A stretch of 64,000 bases of DNA, taken from contig CABYPW010000010.1 of assembly GCA_902520885.1 (NCBI GenBank), forward strand, positions 22,669 to 86,668, given 5' to 3'. This DNA is from an uncultured SAR116 cluster alpha proteobacterium. Lineage in GTDB: Bacteria > Pseudomonadota > Alphaproteobacteria > Puniceispirillales > Puniceispirillaceae. Under the pieces are notes generated by a model. It had not been told where the DNA came from. It saw only the letters and a list, made by a program, of their open reading frames with translations, and ran no database searches. Both the position numbers and the translations under genes were made by a program. Shown piece by piece: positions 28,841 through 38,867 of the stretch (positions are counted from its first letter, which is position 1; each line of letters starts with the position of its first letter).

Positions 28841-30037
28841 CTAACTTGCTTCTTCAAAGCACTCTGTTAAGGCATCGCTAAATACATCAATCTCTTGTTT
28901 AGTAATAATAAGCGGAGGCAAAATACGGAGGGTATTTAGGCCTGCAGGAACAGTCAAAATTCCTCTTGTTCTTAAAGCGGTAGAGAGATCTGTAGCAGTT
29001 AAATTTTCAGTTAACCCAATACCACGCAAAAGACCGAGACCCTTTAATTGGGATATAAACTTTGGATAAAGTACAAGTAATTTATTCAAACGATATTCTA
29101 AATAGGATGAAACATCTCGAACGTTTTGTAAGAAATCATCTTCCTCCAGAACGTCAAGAACACAATTTGCAACAGCCATAGCGAGCGGATTTCCACCAAA
29201 AGTAGAACCATGACTACCGGGTCCCATTGCATTTCCAACTTCTTCTCTGGCAACAACTGCTCCAACTGGAAATCCACCACCAAGACCCTTGGCAAGAGCA
29301 ACGATATCAGGCTGGACCCCTGATTGCTGAAATGCAAAAAGAGTTCCTGTCCTTCCCATTCCTGTCTGAACTTCATCTGCAATAAGAAGTGCTCCAAATT
29401 CGTCAGCTGCTTCTCTCAAACCCTGTAAATATGTCTCTGCAGCAACATTCACACCACCTTCCCCTTGAATAGGCTCAATCATAATTGCAGCAGTTTTATG
29501 ATTAATAGCGTTCCTTAGCTCGTTCAGATTGCCAAATGAAACATGCTCAAAACCAGATACACTCTCCCCAAAACCTTCTCGATAAAGTGGGTTTGATGTG
29601 GCTGACAACATTCCTAATGTGCGACCATGAAATGCTCCTTCAGCGCAAAGGATATTCGTTTTAACTACTTTGTTTCTTCGATATTGAAACCTCCGAGCCA
29701 TTTTTACAGAAGCCTCATTAGCTTCTGCCCCAGAATTACAGAAAAAAACGTGGTCAAGCTTACAAGCCTTAGCAAGACGATAAGCAAGACGTTCTTGTTC
29801 TGGAATTCTGTAAAGATTAGAAGTATGCCAGAGCATTTTCGATTGTTTGTTAAGTGTTTCAATCAATTTTGGGTGACAGTGTCCAAGAGTATTTACGGCA
29901 ATTCCAGATGCACAATCAAGAAACCTTTTATCGTCATCTGTTACAAGATAGCATCCTTCACCTTTAACAAAACTTAGATCGATTCTGCCATAGGTGGGCA
30001 TACTTGAATCTTGGTAACTATGGGGTTGTTTTTCCAT
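28841..30037 (-). CDS. argD: Acetylornithine / succinylornithine aminotransferase
   Basis: 398 residues. PLP class III aminotransferase that makes N-acetylornithine in arginine synthesis and may also serve lysine synthesis. Seen: GIAVNTLGHCHPKL, FFCNSGAEANEASVKMARR, FHGRTLGMLSAT, IEPIQGEGGV, LIADEVQTGMGRTG, ALAKGLGGGFPVGA with the Schiff-base Lys, and GSHGSTFGGNPLAMA. AGGA lies ahead of the ATG. It heads argD-argF-hslO. Confidence 0.95.
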   Translation of the reverse strand: MEKQPHSYQDSSMPTYGRIDLSFVKGEGCYLVTDDDKRFLDCASGIAVNTLGHCHPKLIETLNKQSKMLWHTSNLYRIPEQERLAYRLAKACKLDHVFFCNSGAEANEASVKMARRFQYRRNKVVKTNILCAEGAFHGRTLGMLSATSNPLYREGFGESVSGFEHVSFGNLNELRNAINHKTAAIMIEPIQGEGGVNVAAETYLQGLREAADEFGALLIADEVQTGMGRTGTLFAFQQSGVQPDIVALAKGLGGGFPVGAVVAREEVGNAMGPGSHGSTFGGNPLAMAVANCVLDVLEEDDFLQNVRDVSSYLEYRLNKLLVLYPKFISQLKGLGLLRGIGLTENLTATDLSTALRTRGILTVPAGLNTLRILPPLIITKQEIDVFSDALTECFEEAS

Positions 30038-30166
30038 GAAATTCTTATCCTAAATCAAAAATCAATATTAAATTGATTCCAATGGATGCAGATATGTCTT
30101 TTTGACTGGTATGCGATTTTTTTGACGCATTATACGATAATTTGTCAAGGAATGTTTACAAAAACT

Positions 30167-31279
30167 TTATTTAAAATGCTTTGCCAATTTTAATCCTTGA
30201 GATTGGTAATTCGATACCGATTGCATTGCTCCATATAAACTTTTAGGTGTTTCTAACATAGATTCGTATACTAAACGACAAACGATTTGATCTTGCTCAA
30301 CTAAAAACGGAACGTCATGTGAGCGCACTTCAAGAACAGCCCTAGTTTTCCCAACGTCAAAAGAACCAAAACCAAAACCAGGATCAAAAAACCCCGCATA
30401 GTGGGCTCTAAATTCACCTACTCTAGTATCATAAGGCCTCATTTCAGCCGCAAAATTTTCGGGTACACACACAAATTCTCGACTTGCTAGGATATAGAAT
30501 TCATCTGGATTAAGGACCAAACCACCACCTACCAAATCAGTTGTTGTAACAGCCTCCCAAAATCGAAGTTTATTTAATCTACCAACTTTATCTACGTCAA
30601 TTAAACCCGCGTGTTTTCGAGCCCTCCATCCTATAATGTCATCTTGTGATTCACTTTGTAAATTAACTGACAACCCAATACCATCATTAATTAAAGCTGA
30701 GACAGAAATATTGCCTTCAGACCTTACTAAACCAAATTCCCGCTGAAGCACTATTAACTCGTCATCATCAATGACCTTTGAACCAGAACGAAGACGTACT
30801 TGAGACAAACGTGAGCCTTTTCTTACTAGCACGGAAAAAGTGCGGGGTGATATTTCTGCGTAAAGAGGCCCTGAATAACCCTTATTAATTATTTCAAATT
30901 CACACGCATAATCTGTAATTAGCCTAGTAAATACATCTAGACGACCTGTAGAACTTTTTGGGTTAGCCATACCACTCAGATTATCTGGTAAATTCAAGCT
31001 TTCTTGCAGCTCAACCAGATAAACACATCCTTTTTCTAAAACAGCCTCTTTTGTTAAATCCAACTCGTGTAACGCAAACTTTTCTATTTTATCTGTCACC
31101 ATTGACTCTGCACCTGGTAGAAAGGAAGCCTGGATTCTCCAAGCTTTACCACCCAAACGCAGGTCAAGACTAGCAGGTTGAATCTGCCCATGATCGAACG
31201 GAGTTGACGCCTTTATTACTTCCTGCTGAATAAGCGCAGACAAAGTTTGACCGGGCAAAACACCAGTAGATACATTCAT
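30167..31279 (-). CDS. dcd: 2'-deoxycytidine 5'-triphosphate deaminase, long alphaproteobacterial form
   Basis: 370 residues, about twice the size of E. coli Dcd. Two dUTPase-like halves are visible: the first with QPASLDLRLGGKAWRI, NPKSSTGRLDVFTRLITDY and YAEISPRTFSVLVRKG; the second with FYILASREFVCVPENFAAEMRPYDTRVGEFRAHYAGFFDPGFGFG. It converts dCTP to dUTP for dTMP synthesis. An ATG at 31279 is chosen; the codon before it is TTG. It lies 30 nt downstream of an ABC-2 permease gene and may share its transcript. Confidence 0.88.
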   Translation of the reverse strand: MNVSTGVLPGQTLSALIQQEVIKASTPFDHGQIQPASLDLRLGGKAWRIQASFLPGAESMVTDKIEKFALHELDLTKEAVLEKGCVYLVELQESLNLPDNLSGMANPKSSTGRLDVFTRLITDYACEFEIINKGYSGPLYAEISPRTFSVLVRKGSRLSQVRLRSGSKVIDDDELIVLQREFGLVRSEGNISVSALINDGIGLSVNLQSESQDDIIGWRARKHAGLIDVDKVGRLNKLRFWEAVTTTDLVGGGLVLNPDEFYILASREFVCVPENFAAEMRPYDTRVGEFRAHYAGFFDPGFGFGSFDVGKTRAVLEVRSHDVPFLVEQDQIVCRLVYESMLETPKSLYGAMQSVSNYQSQGLKLAKHFK

Positions 31280-31309
31280 CAAACATTTATCCTTTTATAT
31301 CTATTACGC

Positions 31310-32116
31310 TTACGATTTAAGTTTATACCCTGACTCAAGGACATAATAGCTTGTAATAAATAAAGCCACATTTAAAATAACTAAAACAAACAATCCAAAT
31401 AAGACTGAGCTATCACTAATGCCCAAAATGCCATACCTAAATCCGTCTATAACTAAAAAAAACGGGTTAAAAATAGCAAATCGTTCAACCGTGTCAGGCA
31501 GTCTATCAATTGAATAAAATGTGCCAGACAAAAAAGATAACGGTTGAATTACAAAGTTTGTAATAGCAGCTAGTGAGTCAAACTTATTAGCCCAAATACC
31601 TGCTAAAATTCCCACGAGTGACATAGCACAAGAGCCAAGCAATAGAAATGCTGTTCCTACTACTATATGATGAGGAAAACCTATGTTACCAATGAAAGAA
31701 AGTATTGTTATACTTATTATGCCAACGAACACCCCTCGTGTTATACCTCCAAACAAAAAGGCAACTAGTAATTCAAATGAACCTAGAGGCGGCATTAAGA
31801 TATCAACTATGTTTCCTTGCACTTTGCCAATAATAATTGAAGAGGAAGTATTAGCGAACGCATTTTGAAGAACTGCCATCATAGCTAACCCAGGAGCGAG
31901 AAATTGCATATAAGTTGCATCTTCAAAAGCACTTGTTCTTCCCTCTAATGCAAGCGTAAAAACGAGCATAAAGAGCGCAGATGTTACAACTGGGGCTACG
32001 AGCGTCTGCAATGAAACCTTCATGAAACGATGAACTTCTTTGCAGTATAAGGTATACATGCCACGCCAATTTATTATACCTATTTTTACCGGTCTCGTAA
32101 AATGTTTAACTTTCAT
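31310..32116 (-). CDS. ABC-2 type transporter permease (YadH-like), no ATPase nearby
   Basis: 268 residues from an ATG at 32116, with GGGAA before it. About six membrane helices. RGMYTLYCKEVHRFMKV near the start, FLAPGLAMMAVLQNAFANTSSSIIIGKVQGNIVDILMPPLG, and SFLSGTFYSIDRLPDTVERFAIFNPFFLVIDGFRYGILG are typical of the YadH/NodJ permease group, which exports lipids, polysaccharides or drugs with a separate ATPase. No partner ATPase gene is in this window. Divergent to recX. Confidence 0.87.
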   Translation of the reverse strand: MKVKHFTRPVKIGIINWRGMYTLYCKEVHRFMKVSLQTLVAPVVTSALFMLVFTLALEGRTSAFEDATYMQFLAPGLAMMAVLQNAFANTSSSIIIGKVQGNIVDILMPPLGSFELLVAFLFGGITRGVFVGIISITILSFIGNIGFPHHIVVGTAFLLLGSCAMSLVGILAGIWANKFDSLAAITNFVIQPLSFLSGTFYSIDRLPDTVERFAIFNPFFLVIDGFRYGILGISDSSVLFGLFVLVILNVALFITSYYVLESGYKLKS

Positions 32117-32191
32117 ACCGTTTCCCGTGATCTTGCAAAAAAAATGCAACTTAACTTTACAAACTTAACAGGACGGTTTTAGATTGAACTT

Positions 32192-32767
32192 ATGAAAAAT
32201 GCAAATATCAATAGAGTACCAAAGAAAAAAAATAGCAAAAATCAGACAGGTGGAGTTTGCCAAAAAAATCTCAAGAATAAAGCCATGAATTATCTTAGCA
32301 AATATGCAAGCACAGAAGAAAAACTTAAGCAAATACTTGCAAAATATTGTAAAAGAAAATGGCCCCAGGCAACAATTCAAGATTCTGCAGAACATATTAA
32401 TGAAACTGTAAAATGGTGTTTTAAGAATGGATATGTAAACGATTATGATTATATGATTATGAAAATAAATTCTGGAAGATTAAAGGGACAGTCAGCCACA
32501 TTAATTAAACGAAAACTTTTACAAGCTGGGCTATCAAAAAATATCGTTTTAAAAGCATTTACGGAAGATGAAAATCATTTTGAAAATGAATTTAAAGCTG
32601 CGCTAGTTTTGGCTAAAAAAAAGCGGGTAGGCCCGTTCTCATTAAAGCCAACCAATGACAAGTCTGAAAGAAAACGTCAAATAGCACGCTTAGCTAGAGC
32701 AGGATTCAGTTACGAAATATGTAAAAATGTATTTGACTATTCTATTGAATCAAAAGCAAACTTGTGA
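32192..32767 (+). CDS. recX: Regulatory protein RecX
   Basis: 191 residues. Three-helix RecX repeats: NYLSKYASTEEKLKQILAKYCKRKW, VKWCFKNGYVNDYDYMIMKINSGRLKGQSATLIKRKLLQAGLSKNIV, and QIARLARAGFSYEICKNVFDY. RecX binds in the RecA filament groove and limits its activity. The basic first 30 residues are not conserved. recA is not beside it. The downstream acs gene begins 63 nt later. Confidence 0.82.
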   Translation: MKNANINRVPKKKNSKNQTGGVCQKNLKNKAMNYLSKYASTEEKLKQILAKYCKRKWPQATIQDSAEHINETVKWCFKNGYVNDYDYMIMKINSGRLKGQSATLIKRKLLQAGLSKNIVLKAFTEDENHFENEFKAALVLAKKKRVGPFSLKPTNDKSERKRQIARLARAGFSYEICKNVFDYSIESKANL

Positions 32768-32830
32768 TCATTGATTTTAAAGGTAACAGATTATTTTTGA
32801 CATTTATCCACTAAGGAGTATGCAACTATC

Positions 32831-34771
32831 ATGAGCGAAGATTTAGTTTTTGAACCCTCTGATGAACTAAAAAAATCAAGCCATATTTCCAAGAATGATT
32901 ATGATAGACTATATCAAGAATCTATTCTACAACCCGAACAATTTTGGAGAGAGCATGGAAAACGAATTGATTGGATAAAACCATATCAAACTGTTTCAAA
33001 CGTCTCATACAACAAACCTGGTGTATCTATCAAATGGTTTGAAGACGGAGTATTAAATGCATCTGCCAATTGTCTAGATAGACATTTAGAGACAAAAGGA
33101 AAACAAACAGCAATTATCTGGGAAGGAGATGATCCTACTCAGTCCAAGCATATATCATATGAAACACTCTATGAAGAAGTGTGTAAATTTTCAAATGTAT
33201 TAAAATTTAATGGTGTTAAAAAAGGTGATAGAGTTACCATATATTTACCTATGATCCCAGAAGCAGCTGTTGCAATGCTAGCTTGCGCGAGAATTGGCGC
33301 TGTTCATTCTGTTGTCTTTGGAGGATTTTCACCCGATGCACTGGCAGGTAGAATTACAGATTGTGACTCAACCTGCATTATTACTTCAGATGAAGGTGTA
33401 AGAGGCGGTAAATCTATCCCTCTTAAGCAAAATGTAGATGATGCTTTAGTAAACTGTCCAAATTGCACCACTTGCATTGTTATAAAAAGAACGGGAGGAT
33501 CAATTTCTTGGGATACCGATAGAGATATTTGGTATCATGAGGCAATGGAAAATGCATCTATCTTATGTCCACCAGAGGAGATGTCAGCAGAAGACCCTTT
33601 GTTTATTCTATATACATCTGGTTCTACTGGAAAACCAAAAGGGGTCTTGCACACAACCGGGGGATATATGGTTTATGCCTCGATGACACACCAATATGTA
33701 TTTGATTATCAAGAGGGTGATGTTTATTGGTGTACAGCAGATGTGGGCTGGGTAACAGGTCATAGCTATATATTATATGGGCCCCTTGCAAATGGAGCAA
33801 TTACACTAATGTTTGAAGGTGTCCCTACATATCCTGATAGCAGCAGATTTTGGTATGTGGTTGAAAAACACAAAGTGTCAATTTTCTATACTGCACCCAC
33901 TGCCATAAGGGCACTAATGCGTGATGGAGATGAACCCGTTAAAAAACATAATCGTTCGTCCTTGCGATTACTAGGAAGTGTAGGCGAGCCAATTAATCCG
34001 GAAGCCTGGATGTGGTATCATAAAGTTGTTGGTGAATCGAAATGCCCCATCGTAGATACATGGTGGCAAACTGAAACTGGTGGGATATTAATTACTCCGC
34101 TGCCTGGTGCAATTCCAACTAAACCAGGCGCTGCAACTAAACCCTTTTTTGGTATACAACCTGTAATAGTTGATGAAGGAAATAATGAACTCGTTGGGGA
34201 GGCTGAAGGAAATTTATGCATCAATAAAAGCTGGCCAGGACAAATGAGAACCGTTTATGGAGACCACGAACGTTTCGAGGAAACATATTTTTCAACATTC
34301 AAAGGCCGCTATTTTAGCGGAGATGGCGCAAAGCGTGATAAAGATGGATATTTTTGGATAACTGGAAGAGTCGATGATGTATTAAATGTATCAGGACATC
34401 GCATGGGTACAGCTGAAGTGGAATCTGCGCTGGTATCTCATGAAAGTGTCGCAGAAGCTGCTGTTGTTGGCTATCCTCATGAATTAAAAGGGCAGGGGAT
34501 TTATGCTTATGTGACTTTAGTAGCAGGGATAAAAAGTAATGATGCACTCGAAAAAGATCTTAAGCTCTGGGTAAGAAAGGAAATTGGTGCTATAGCAACA
34601 CCTGATTTAATCCAATTTTCACCTTCACTCCCAAAAACAAGATCTGGAAAAATTATGCGACGCATTTTAAGAAAAATTGCTGCCAATGATTTTGAAGAGC
34701 TAGGAGATACATCAACACTTGCTGACCCATCTGTTGTTGAAGACTTAATCAACAATAGAGAAAATAAGTGA
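32831..34771 (+). CDS. acsA: Acetyl-CoA synthetase (AMP-forming)
   Basis: 646 residues, the normal size. Activates acetate to acetyl-CoA through an adenylate. Seen: [20 protein letters not shown] (P-loop), [66 protein letters not shown] and the C-terminal [16 protein letters not shown] whose Lys is the known acetylation switch. AAGGAG lies 12 nt before the ATG. It could use propionate as well, but Acs is more likely from the WWQTETGG context. Confidence 0.95.
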   Translation: MSEDLVFEPSDELKKSSHISKNDYDRLYQESILQPEQFWREHGKRIDWIKPYQTVSNVSYNKPGVSIKWFEDGVLNASANCLDRHLETKGKQTAIIWEGDDPTQSKHISYETLYEEVCKFSNVLKFNGVKKGDRVTIYLPMIPEAAVAMLACARIGAVHSVVFGGFSPDALAGRITDCDSTCIITSDEGVRGGKSIPLKQNVDDALVNCPNCTTCIVIKRTGGSISWDTDRDIWYHEAMENASILCPPEEMSAEDPLFILYTSGSTGKPKGVLHTTGGYMVYASMTHQYVFDYQEGDVYWCTADVGWVTGHSYILYGPLANGAITLMFEGVPTYPDSSRFWYVVEKHKVSIFYTAPTAIRALMRDGDEPVKKHNRSSLRLLGSVGEPINPEAWMWYHKVVGESKCPIVDTWWQTETGGILITPLPGAIPTKPGAATKPFFGIQPVIVDEGNNELVGEAEGNLCINKSWPGQMRTVYGDHERFEETYFSTFKGRYFSGDGAKRDKDGYFWITGRVDDVLNVSGHRMGTAEVESALVSHESVAEAAVVGYPHELKGQGIYAYVTLVAGIKSNDALEKDLKLWVRKEIGAIATPDLIQFSPSLPKTRSGKIMRRILRKIAANDFEELGDTSTLADPSVVEDLINNRENK

Positions 34772-34920
34772 CTAATTATCTAAAACCATTGATTGACATG
34801 ACTCATTTTAATTCCCATATCTTCTCAGTCTTTAATTGAGATTGTCTATGATAGTATCTTGCAAAGCATATTTTCGATAATACCTGTAAACACAGAATCG
34901 TGAAAGAATTATAGAGCCTT

Positions 34921-35199
34921 ATGAATTCAATTCTTAATTTAATTAATAGCATTGTAGATTTATACTGCTTCACACTTATTGCATATGTTGTAATAAGCTG
35001 GCTGGTAGCCTTCAATATAATTAATCCATGGCAACCAATTGTGCGCTCCTTGTATACTGGGCTATCAAGATTACATGACCCTCTACTAGATTGGATACGT
35101 TCTGTTGTTCCAAATTTTGGGGGCTTGGATATAAGCCCCGTGATTTTGCTGCTTGCTATTCAGTTTGCCCGAAATTTATTATTTGAATTGCTTTTATAG
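34921..35199 (+). CDS. YggT family membrane protein
   Basis: 92 residues: two membrane segments joined by a loop with NPWQPIVRSLYTGLSRLHDPLLDWIRSVVPNFGGLDISPVILLLAIQF, the YggT pattern (P.L.P.R...P..GG.D.SP). The family has links to cell division, osmotic tolerance and membrane organisation, without a firm mechanism. In many relatives a DUF167 gene follows; here folD comes next after 96 nt. Confidence 0.88.
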   Translation: MNSILNLINSIVDLYCFTLIAYVVISWLVAFNIINPWQPIVRSLYTGLSRLHDPLLDWIRSVVPNFGGLDISPVILLLAIQFARNLLFELLL

Positions 35200-35295
35200 C
35201 AAAAGCTTTTCCCGGTCTTGTGTTTTTAGTTGAACGAGATTAATCATTGATTCGTTATCATTGGCATTCGTATACTAAAAATAAGTTGGTGAATT

Positions 35296-36198
35296 ATGGG
35301 TTTAAAAAAAGCTACTATTATAGATGGTAAGGAATTTTCCAGTCGAACAAACCAATCTCTCCTTCCTTATGTGGAATTAATCGTGGAAAAAATAGGAAGG
35401 CCGCCAGCATTAGCCGTTATCCTTGTTGGAAAAGATGCTGCAAGCCATGTGTATGTTAGAAATAAAGTCAAACATACAAAAGATACGGGCATGATTTCAA
35501 TTGAGCATCAACTTTCAGCAGAAACAAGTGAGAAAACTCTTTTGTCTCTAATTAATACACTAAACAAAGATGATCAAATTGATGGAATATTAGTACAACT
35601 TCCATTACCTAAGCACATAAATGAGAACTCAGTAATACAAACTATCAATCCTGAAAAAGATGTTGATGGTTTTCATGTTATCAATGCAGGAAAGCTTGCA
35701 ACTGGTCAGAAAGGATTAGTTCCATGCACTCCCCTTGGATGCTTATTGTTATTGCAAAACACAATTGGAGATTTATCTGGATTGCATGCTGTAATTGTTG
35801 GTCGTTCAAATATTGTCGGAAAACCTTTGGCTCAATTATTACTAGCCGAAAATACTTCAGTTACAATTGTCCACTCTAAAACAAAAAATATCACTGAAAT
35901 TACATCAAAGGCTGATATATTGATTGCAGCTGTTGGGCGTGCTGAAATTGTAAAATCAAACTGGATAAAACCAGGTGCCTGCGTCATTGATGTGGGGATC
36001 AATAGGATAGAAACCCAAGAAAAAGAAACCGGGAAATATCGAATTGTAGGGGATGTAGATTTTTCACAAGTTAGCGAAAAAGCAAGTTTTATTACACCTG
36101 TTCCGGGTGGGGTGGGTCCAATGACCATTAGCTGCCTACTCAGAAATACAGTCATAGCCACGGCAAAGCGCAAAGGGGTTGAGATCAAAATCAAATAA
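35296..36198 (+). CDS. folD: Bifunctional methylene-THF dehydrogenase / methenyl-THF cyclohydrolase
   Basis: 300 residues. Interconverts 5,10-methylene-THF and 10-formyl-THF with NADP+. Seen: PALAVILVGKDAASHVYVRNKVK (with catalytic Tyr and Lys), GILVQLPLPKHI, PEKDVDGFHVINAGKLATG, VPCTPLGC, VIVGRSNIVGKPLAQLLL and TPVPGGVGPMTISCLL. All are complete. Confidence 0.96.
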   Translation: MGLKKATIIDGKEFSSRTNQSLLPYVELIVEKIGRPPALAVILVGKDAASHVYVRNKVKHTKDTGMISIEHQLSAETSEKTLLSLINTLNKDDQIDGILVQLPLPKHINENSVIQTINPEKDVDGFHVINAGKLATGQKGLVPCTPLGCLLLLQNTIGDLSGLHAVIVGRSNIVGKPLAQLLLAENTSVTIVHSKTKNITEITSKADILIAAVGRAEIVKSNWIKPGACVIDVGINRIETQEKETGKYRIVGDVDFSQVSEKASFITPVPGGVGPMTISCLLRNTVIATAKRKGVEIKIK

Positions 36199-36242
36199 TC
36201 CATCTTTGTATATGGAAAATATTTTTAATGTAGAGGTAAATT

Positions 36243-36434
36243 ATGGGCTGGAAAATGGTTTTAATTGCTCTTGCTATGCTTTCTGTAGCCGGTATTTTAT
36301 TATGGGGCATAATTACAATGGCAAGGGGCGGAGAGTATAATAAGAAAAATTCCAATAAAATAATGCGGTATAGAATTGTTTTTCAGGCTGCCGCCTTATT
36401 TATCTTCTTGGGCTTGTTATTAATTCGTGACTGA
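36243..36434 (+). CDS. HIG1-like twin-transmembrane protein
   Basis: 63 residues with two membrane helices around the loop MARGGEYNKKNSNKIMRYRIVFQ, which is the HIG1-type signature (GGE.N...SN..MR.R...Q). In mitochondria HIG1 proteins associate with respiratory supercomplexes, and an alphaproteobacterial role near cytochrome oxidase is likely but unproven. It sits 20 nt before the adenosyltransferase gene and is probably co-transcribed with it. Confidence 0.85.
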   Translation: MGWKMVLIALAMLSVAGILLWGIITMARGGEYNKKNSNKIMRYRIVFQAAALFIFLGLLLIRD

Positions 36435-36454
36435 TTTTTTAAGAGGTATTTAAG

Positions 36455-37030
36455 TTGGTAAAACTAAACAAAATATATACTCGAACTGGTGATGATGGAC
36501 AAACGGTGCTTGTAAACGGCCAACGTGTTGCAAAACATGCCAAGCGTCCAGTAGCTTTTGGTGAGGTAGATGAACTAAATTCCGTCATCGGCATAGCCCG
36601 TAATTTTGCAGATATTGCCGGTATTGATGATATGCTTGCTAGAATACAAAATGACTTGTTTGATTTAGGCGCAGATTTGGCGACACCCGAGATGGATGAT
36701 AATGTTTCATGCTTAAGAATCACCGAAAAACAAGTTAAAAGAATAGAACATGAGATAGATATGTTAAATGAAAACTTGTCAGACTTGTCTTCGTTTATTT
36801 TGCCGGGGGGCAGTTCTCTCTCAAGCTGGTTGCACTTCGCACGCACAGTTGCAAGAAGGGCAGAAAGGGAGATTGCTGCACTTTCTGCTGAAGAGCCAAT
36901 TAATAAATTTGCAATGCATTTTATTAATCGGCTTTCAGACCATTTATTTGTATTAGCTAGGGTTGCTAATCAAAATGGCAAAAATGATGTTTTGTGGGTG
37001 CCTGGCGCGCAAACCGGTAAACAAAAATAA
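36455..37030 (+). CDS. ATP:cob(I)alamin adenosyltransferase, PduO type
   Basis: 191 residues from a TTG start at 36455 with AGAGG ahead. Makes adenosylcobalamin from cob(I)alamin and ATP. Seen: KIYTRTGDDGQTVLVNGQRVAKHAKRPVAFGEVDELNSVIG (ATP-binding N-terminal motif) and FILPGGSSLSSWLHFARTVARRAEREI. It shows that the cell uses adenosylcobalamin, whatever the role of cobST. The order HIG1-adenosyltransferase-etfB-etfA is known to me from other alphaproteobacteria. Confidence 0.93.
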   Translation: MVKLNKIYTRTGDDGQTVLVNGQRVAKHAKRPVAFGEVDELNSVIGIARNFADIAGIDDMLARIQNDLFDLGADLATPEMDDNVSCLRITEKQVKRIEHEIDMLNENLSDLSSFILPGGSSLSSWLHFARTVARRAEREIAALSAEEPINKFAMHFINRLSDHLFVLARVANQNGKNDVLWVPGAQTGKQK

Positions 37031-37111
37031 AAACCTTGTTGAAACATTAGGGGAAATTAGTAAATCTCATTTAAATAAAATAAAATCCCAAAAAATAAAA
37101 AGGATAAAAAA

Positions 37112-37861
37112 ATGAAAATTTTGGTGCCTGTCAAACGGGTAATTGATTACAACGTCAAAGTAAGAGTAAAACAGGATCAAACTGGTGTTGAGCTGGATAA
37201 TGTCAAAATGGCAATGAACCCCTTTGATGAAATTGCCGTAGAACAAGCGCTCCGTATAAAAGAAGCAGGTGACGCAGATGAAATCGTAATTGTCTCAATT
37301 GGTCCCACTCAATCACAGGAAACCATAAGAACAGGTCTTGCAATGGGCGCAGACAGAGGCATTTATATTAATGCTCCTCAAGAGACAGAGCCTCTAAGTG
37401 TAGCAAAATTACTTGCAAGTGTAGCTGAGAGAGAAAAGCCTGGATTAATTATGTGCGGAAAACAGGCAATCGACGATGACAACAACCAAACTGGTCAAAT
37501 GACTGCCGCCATTCTTGGATGGTCGCAAGCTACTTTTGCATCATCTGTTTCCTTGAATAAAGGTAATGCAAAAGTTGTTCGTGAAATTGATGGGGGACTT
37601 GAAACGATTAATGTAAAACTGCCTGCAGTTATCACTGTAGATTTACGTTTAAATGAGCCAAGATATGCATCCCTTCCGAATATAATGAAGGCAAAAAAGA
37701 AACCAATTGATACTTTGACTACGGAAGAGCTTAATGTTGACGTAAAATCTCGTTTATCCATAATAAAAATAGAAGAACCATCTACAAGAGAGGCTGGTAT
37801 TAAGGTTAACTCAGTAGAAGAACTCGTTGAAAAACTCCAAGCAGAAGCAAAGGTGATATAA
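37112..37861 (+). CDS. etfB: Electron transfer flavoprotein beta subunit
   Basis: 249 residues. With EtfA it carries electrons from acyl-CoA and other dehydrogenases to ETF:quinone oxidoreductase. Seen: [74 protein letters not shown] (AMP site) and [21 protein letters not shown], the recognition-loop signature. AAAAGGA lies just before the ATG. Its last base is the first base of the etfA start codon, so the two are translated in tandem. Confidence 0.96.
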   Translation: MKILVPVKRVIDYNVKVRVKQDQTGVELDNVKMAMNPFDEIAVEQALRIKEAGDADEIVIVSIGPTQSQETIRTGLAMGADRGIYINAPQETEPLSVAKLLASVAEREKPGLIMCGKQAIDDDNNQTGQMTAAILGWSQATFASSVSLNKGNAKVVREIDGGLETINVKLPAVITVDLRLNEPRYASLPNIMKAKKKPIDTLTTEELNVDVKSRLSIIKIEEPSTREAGIKVNSVEELVEKLQAEAKVI

Positions 37862-38793
37862 TGACAATATTAGTTATCATAGAACATGACAATGAAAACA
37901 TTTTACCAGCTACGTTTAATGCTATAACCGCAGCTTTGAAGTTAGAAAAACCAATTGAAGCGCTGGTCGTTGGAAAAGATGTACAACAAATTTCTGAAGC
38001 AGCTTCAAAAATAAAGTTTATTTCTAAAATTATCGTGGCTGATAGCGCTGAATATGCTCATAATTTGGCTGAAAATATGGCTCCATTGATAAAACAAATC
38101 GCTGAGAATTATTCACATATTTTTACACCCTCAACAACCTTTGGTAAAAATATTATGCCGCGCACTGCTGCTCTTTTAGACGTTATGCAAATATCTGATA
38201 TTATAGAAGTAATTTCTTCTGACACCTTTAAACGTCCCATCTACGCTGGAAATGCTCTCGCAACCGTAAGATCATCTGACCCAATCAAATTAATTACCGT
38301 TCGGTCAACTGCTTTTGAGGCAGCAGAAAAATCTGGTGGGGCTGCTGAAATAATGAGTGTTGGGGGAACAGGAAGTATAGGTTTGTCTGAATTTGTGTCA
38401 TCTGAACAGTCTGGCTCTGAGAGACCTGAACTAACTTCAGCCGGAATTGTTATTTCTGGTGGGAGAGGAATGCAAGATAAGTCTAATTTTGCTATGTTAG
38501 AAAACGTAGCTGATAAGTTGGGCGCTGCTGTTGGTGCGTCAAGAGCAGCTGTGGATGCTGGGTTTGCCCCAAACGACTATCAGGTAGGTCAAACAGGAAA
38601 AGTTGTGGCGCCAGAACTTTATATGGCGGTAGGTATTTCAGGTGCTATTCAACATTTAGCAGGCATGAAAGATAGTAAAGTGATTGTGGCTATTAATAAA
38701 GATGAAGAAGCCCCTATTTTTCAAGTAGCTGATTATGGTCTAGTAGCTGACCTATTCGAAGTAATACCCGAATTAGATAGTAAATTATCATAA
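37861..38793 (+). CDS. etfA: Electron transfer flavoprotein alpha subunit
   Basis: 310 residues. The C-terminal FAD domain shows GGRGMQDKSNFAMLENVADKLGAAVGASRAAVDAGF, QVGQTGKVVAPELYMAVGISGAIQHLAGM and INKDEEAPIFQVADYGLVADLFEV. Overlaps etfB by one base. The 3-hydroxybutyryl-CoA dehydrogenase gene that often follows etfA in relatives is absent; a convergent thioredoxin gene comes next. Confidence 0.96.
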   Translation: MTILVIIEHDNENILPATFNAITAALKLEKPIEALVVGKDVQQISEAASKIKFISKIIVADSAEYAHNLAENMAPLIKQIAENYSHIFTPSTTFGKNIMPRTAALLDVMQISDIIEVISSDTFKRPIYAGNALATVRSSDPIKLITVRSTAFEAAEKSGGAAEIMSVGGTGSIGLSEFVSSEQSGSERPELTSAGIVISGGRGMQDKSNFAMLENVADKLGAAVGASRAAVDAGFAPNDYQVGQTGKVVAPELYMAVGISGAIQHLAGMKDSKVIVAINKDEEAPIFQVADYGLVADLFEVIPELDSKLS

Positions 38794-38867
38794 GGCATAC
38801 AAAGCTACTCATCACTAGTGGACCGCTGAATAATAAAAAATTTTTGATGGCTTTGAGAGTTACAATA

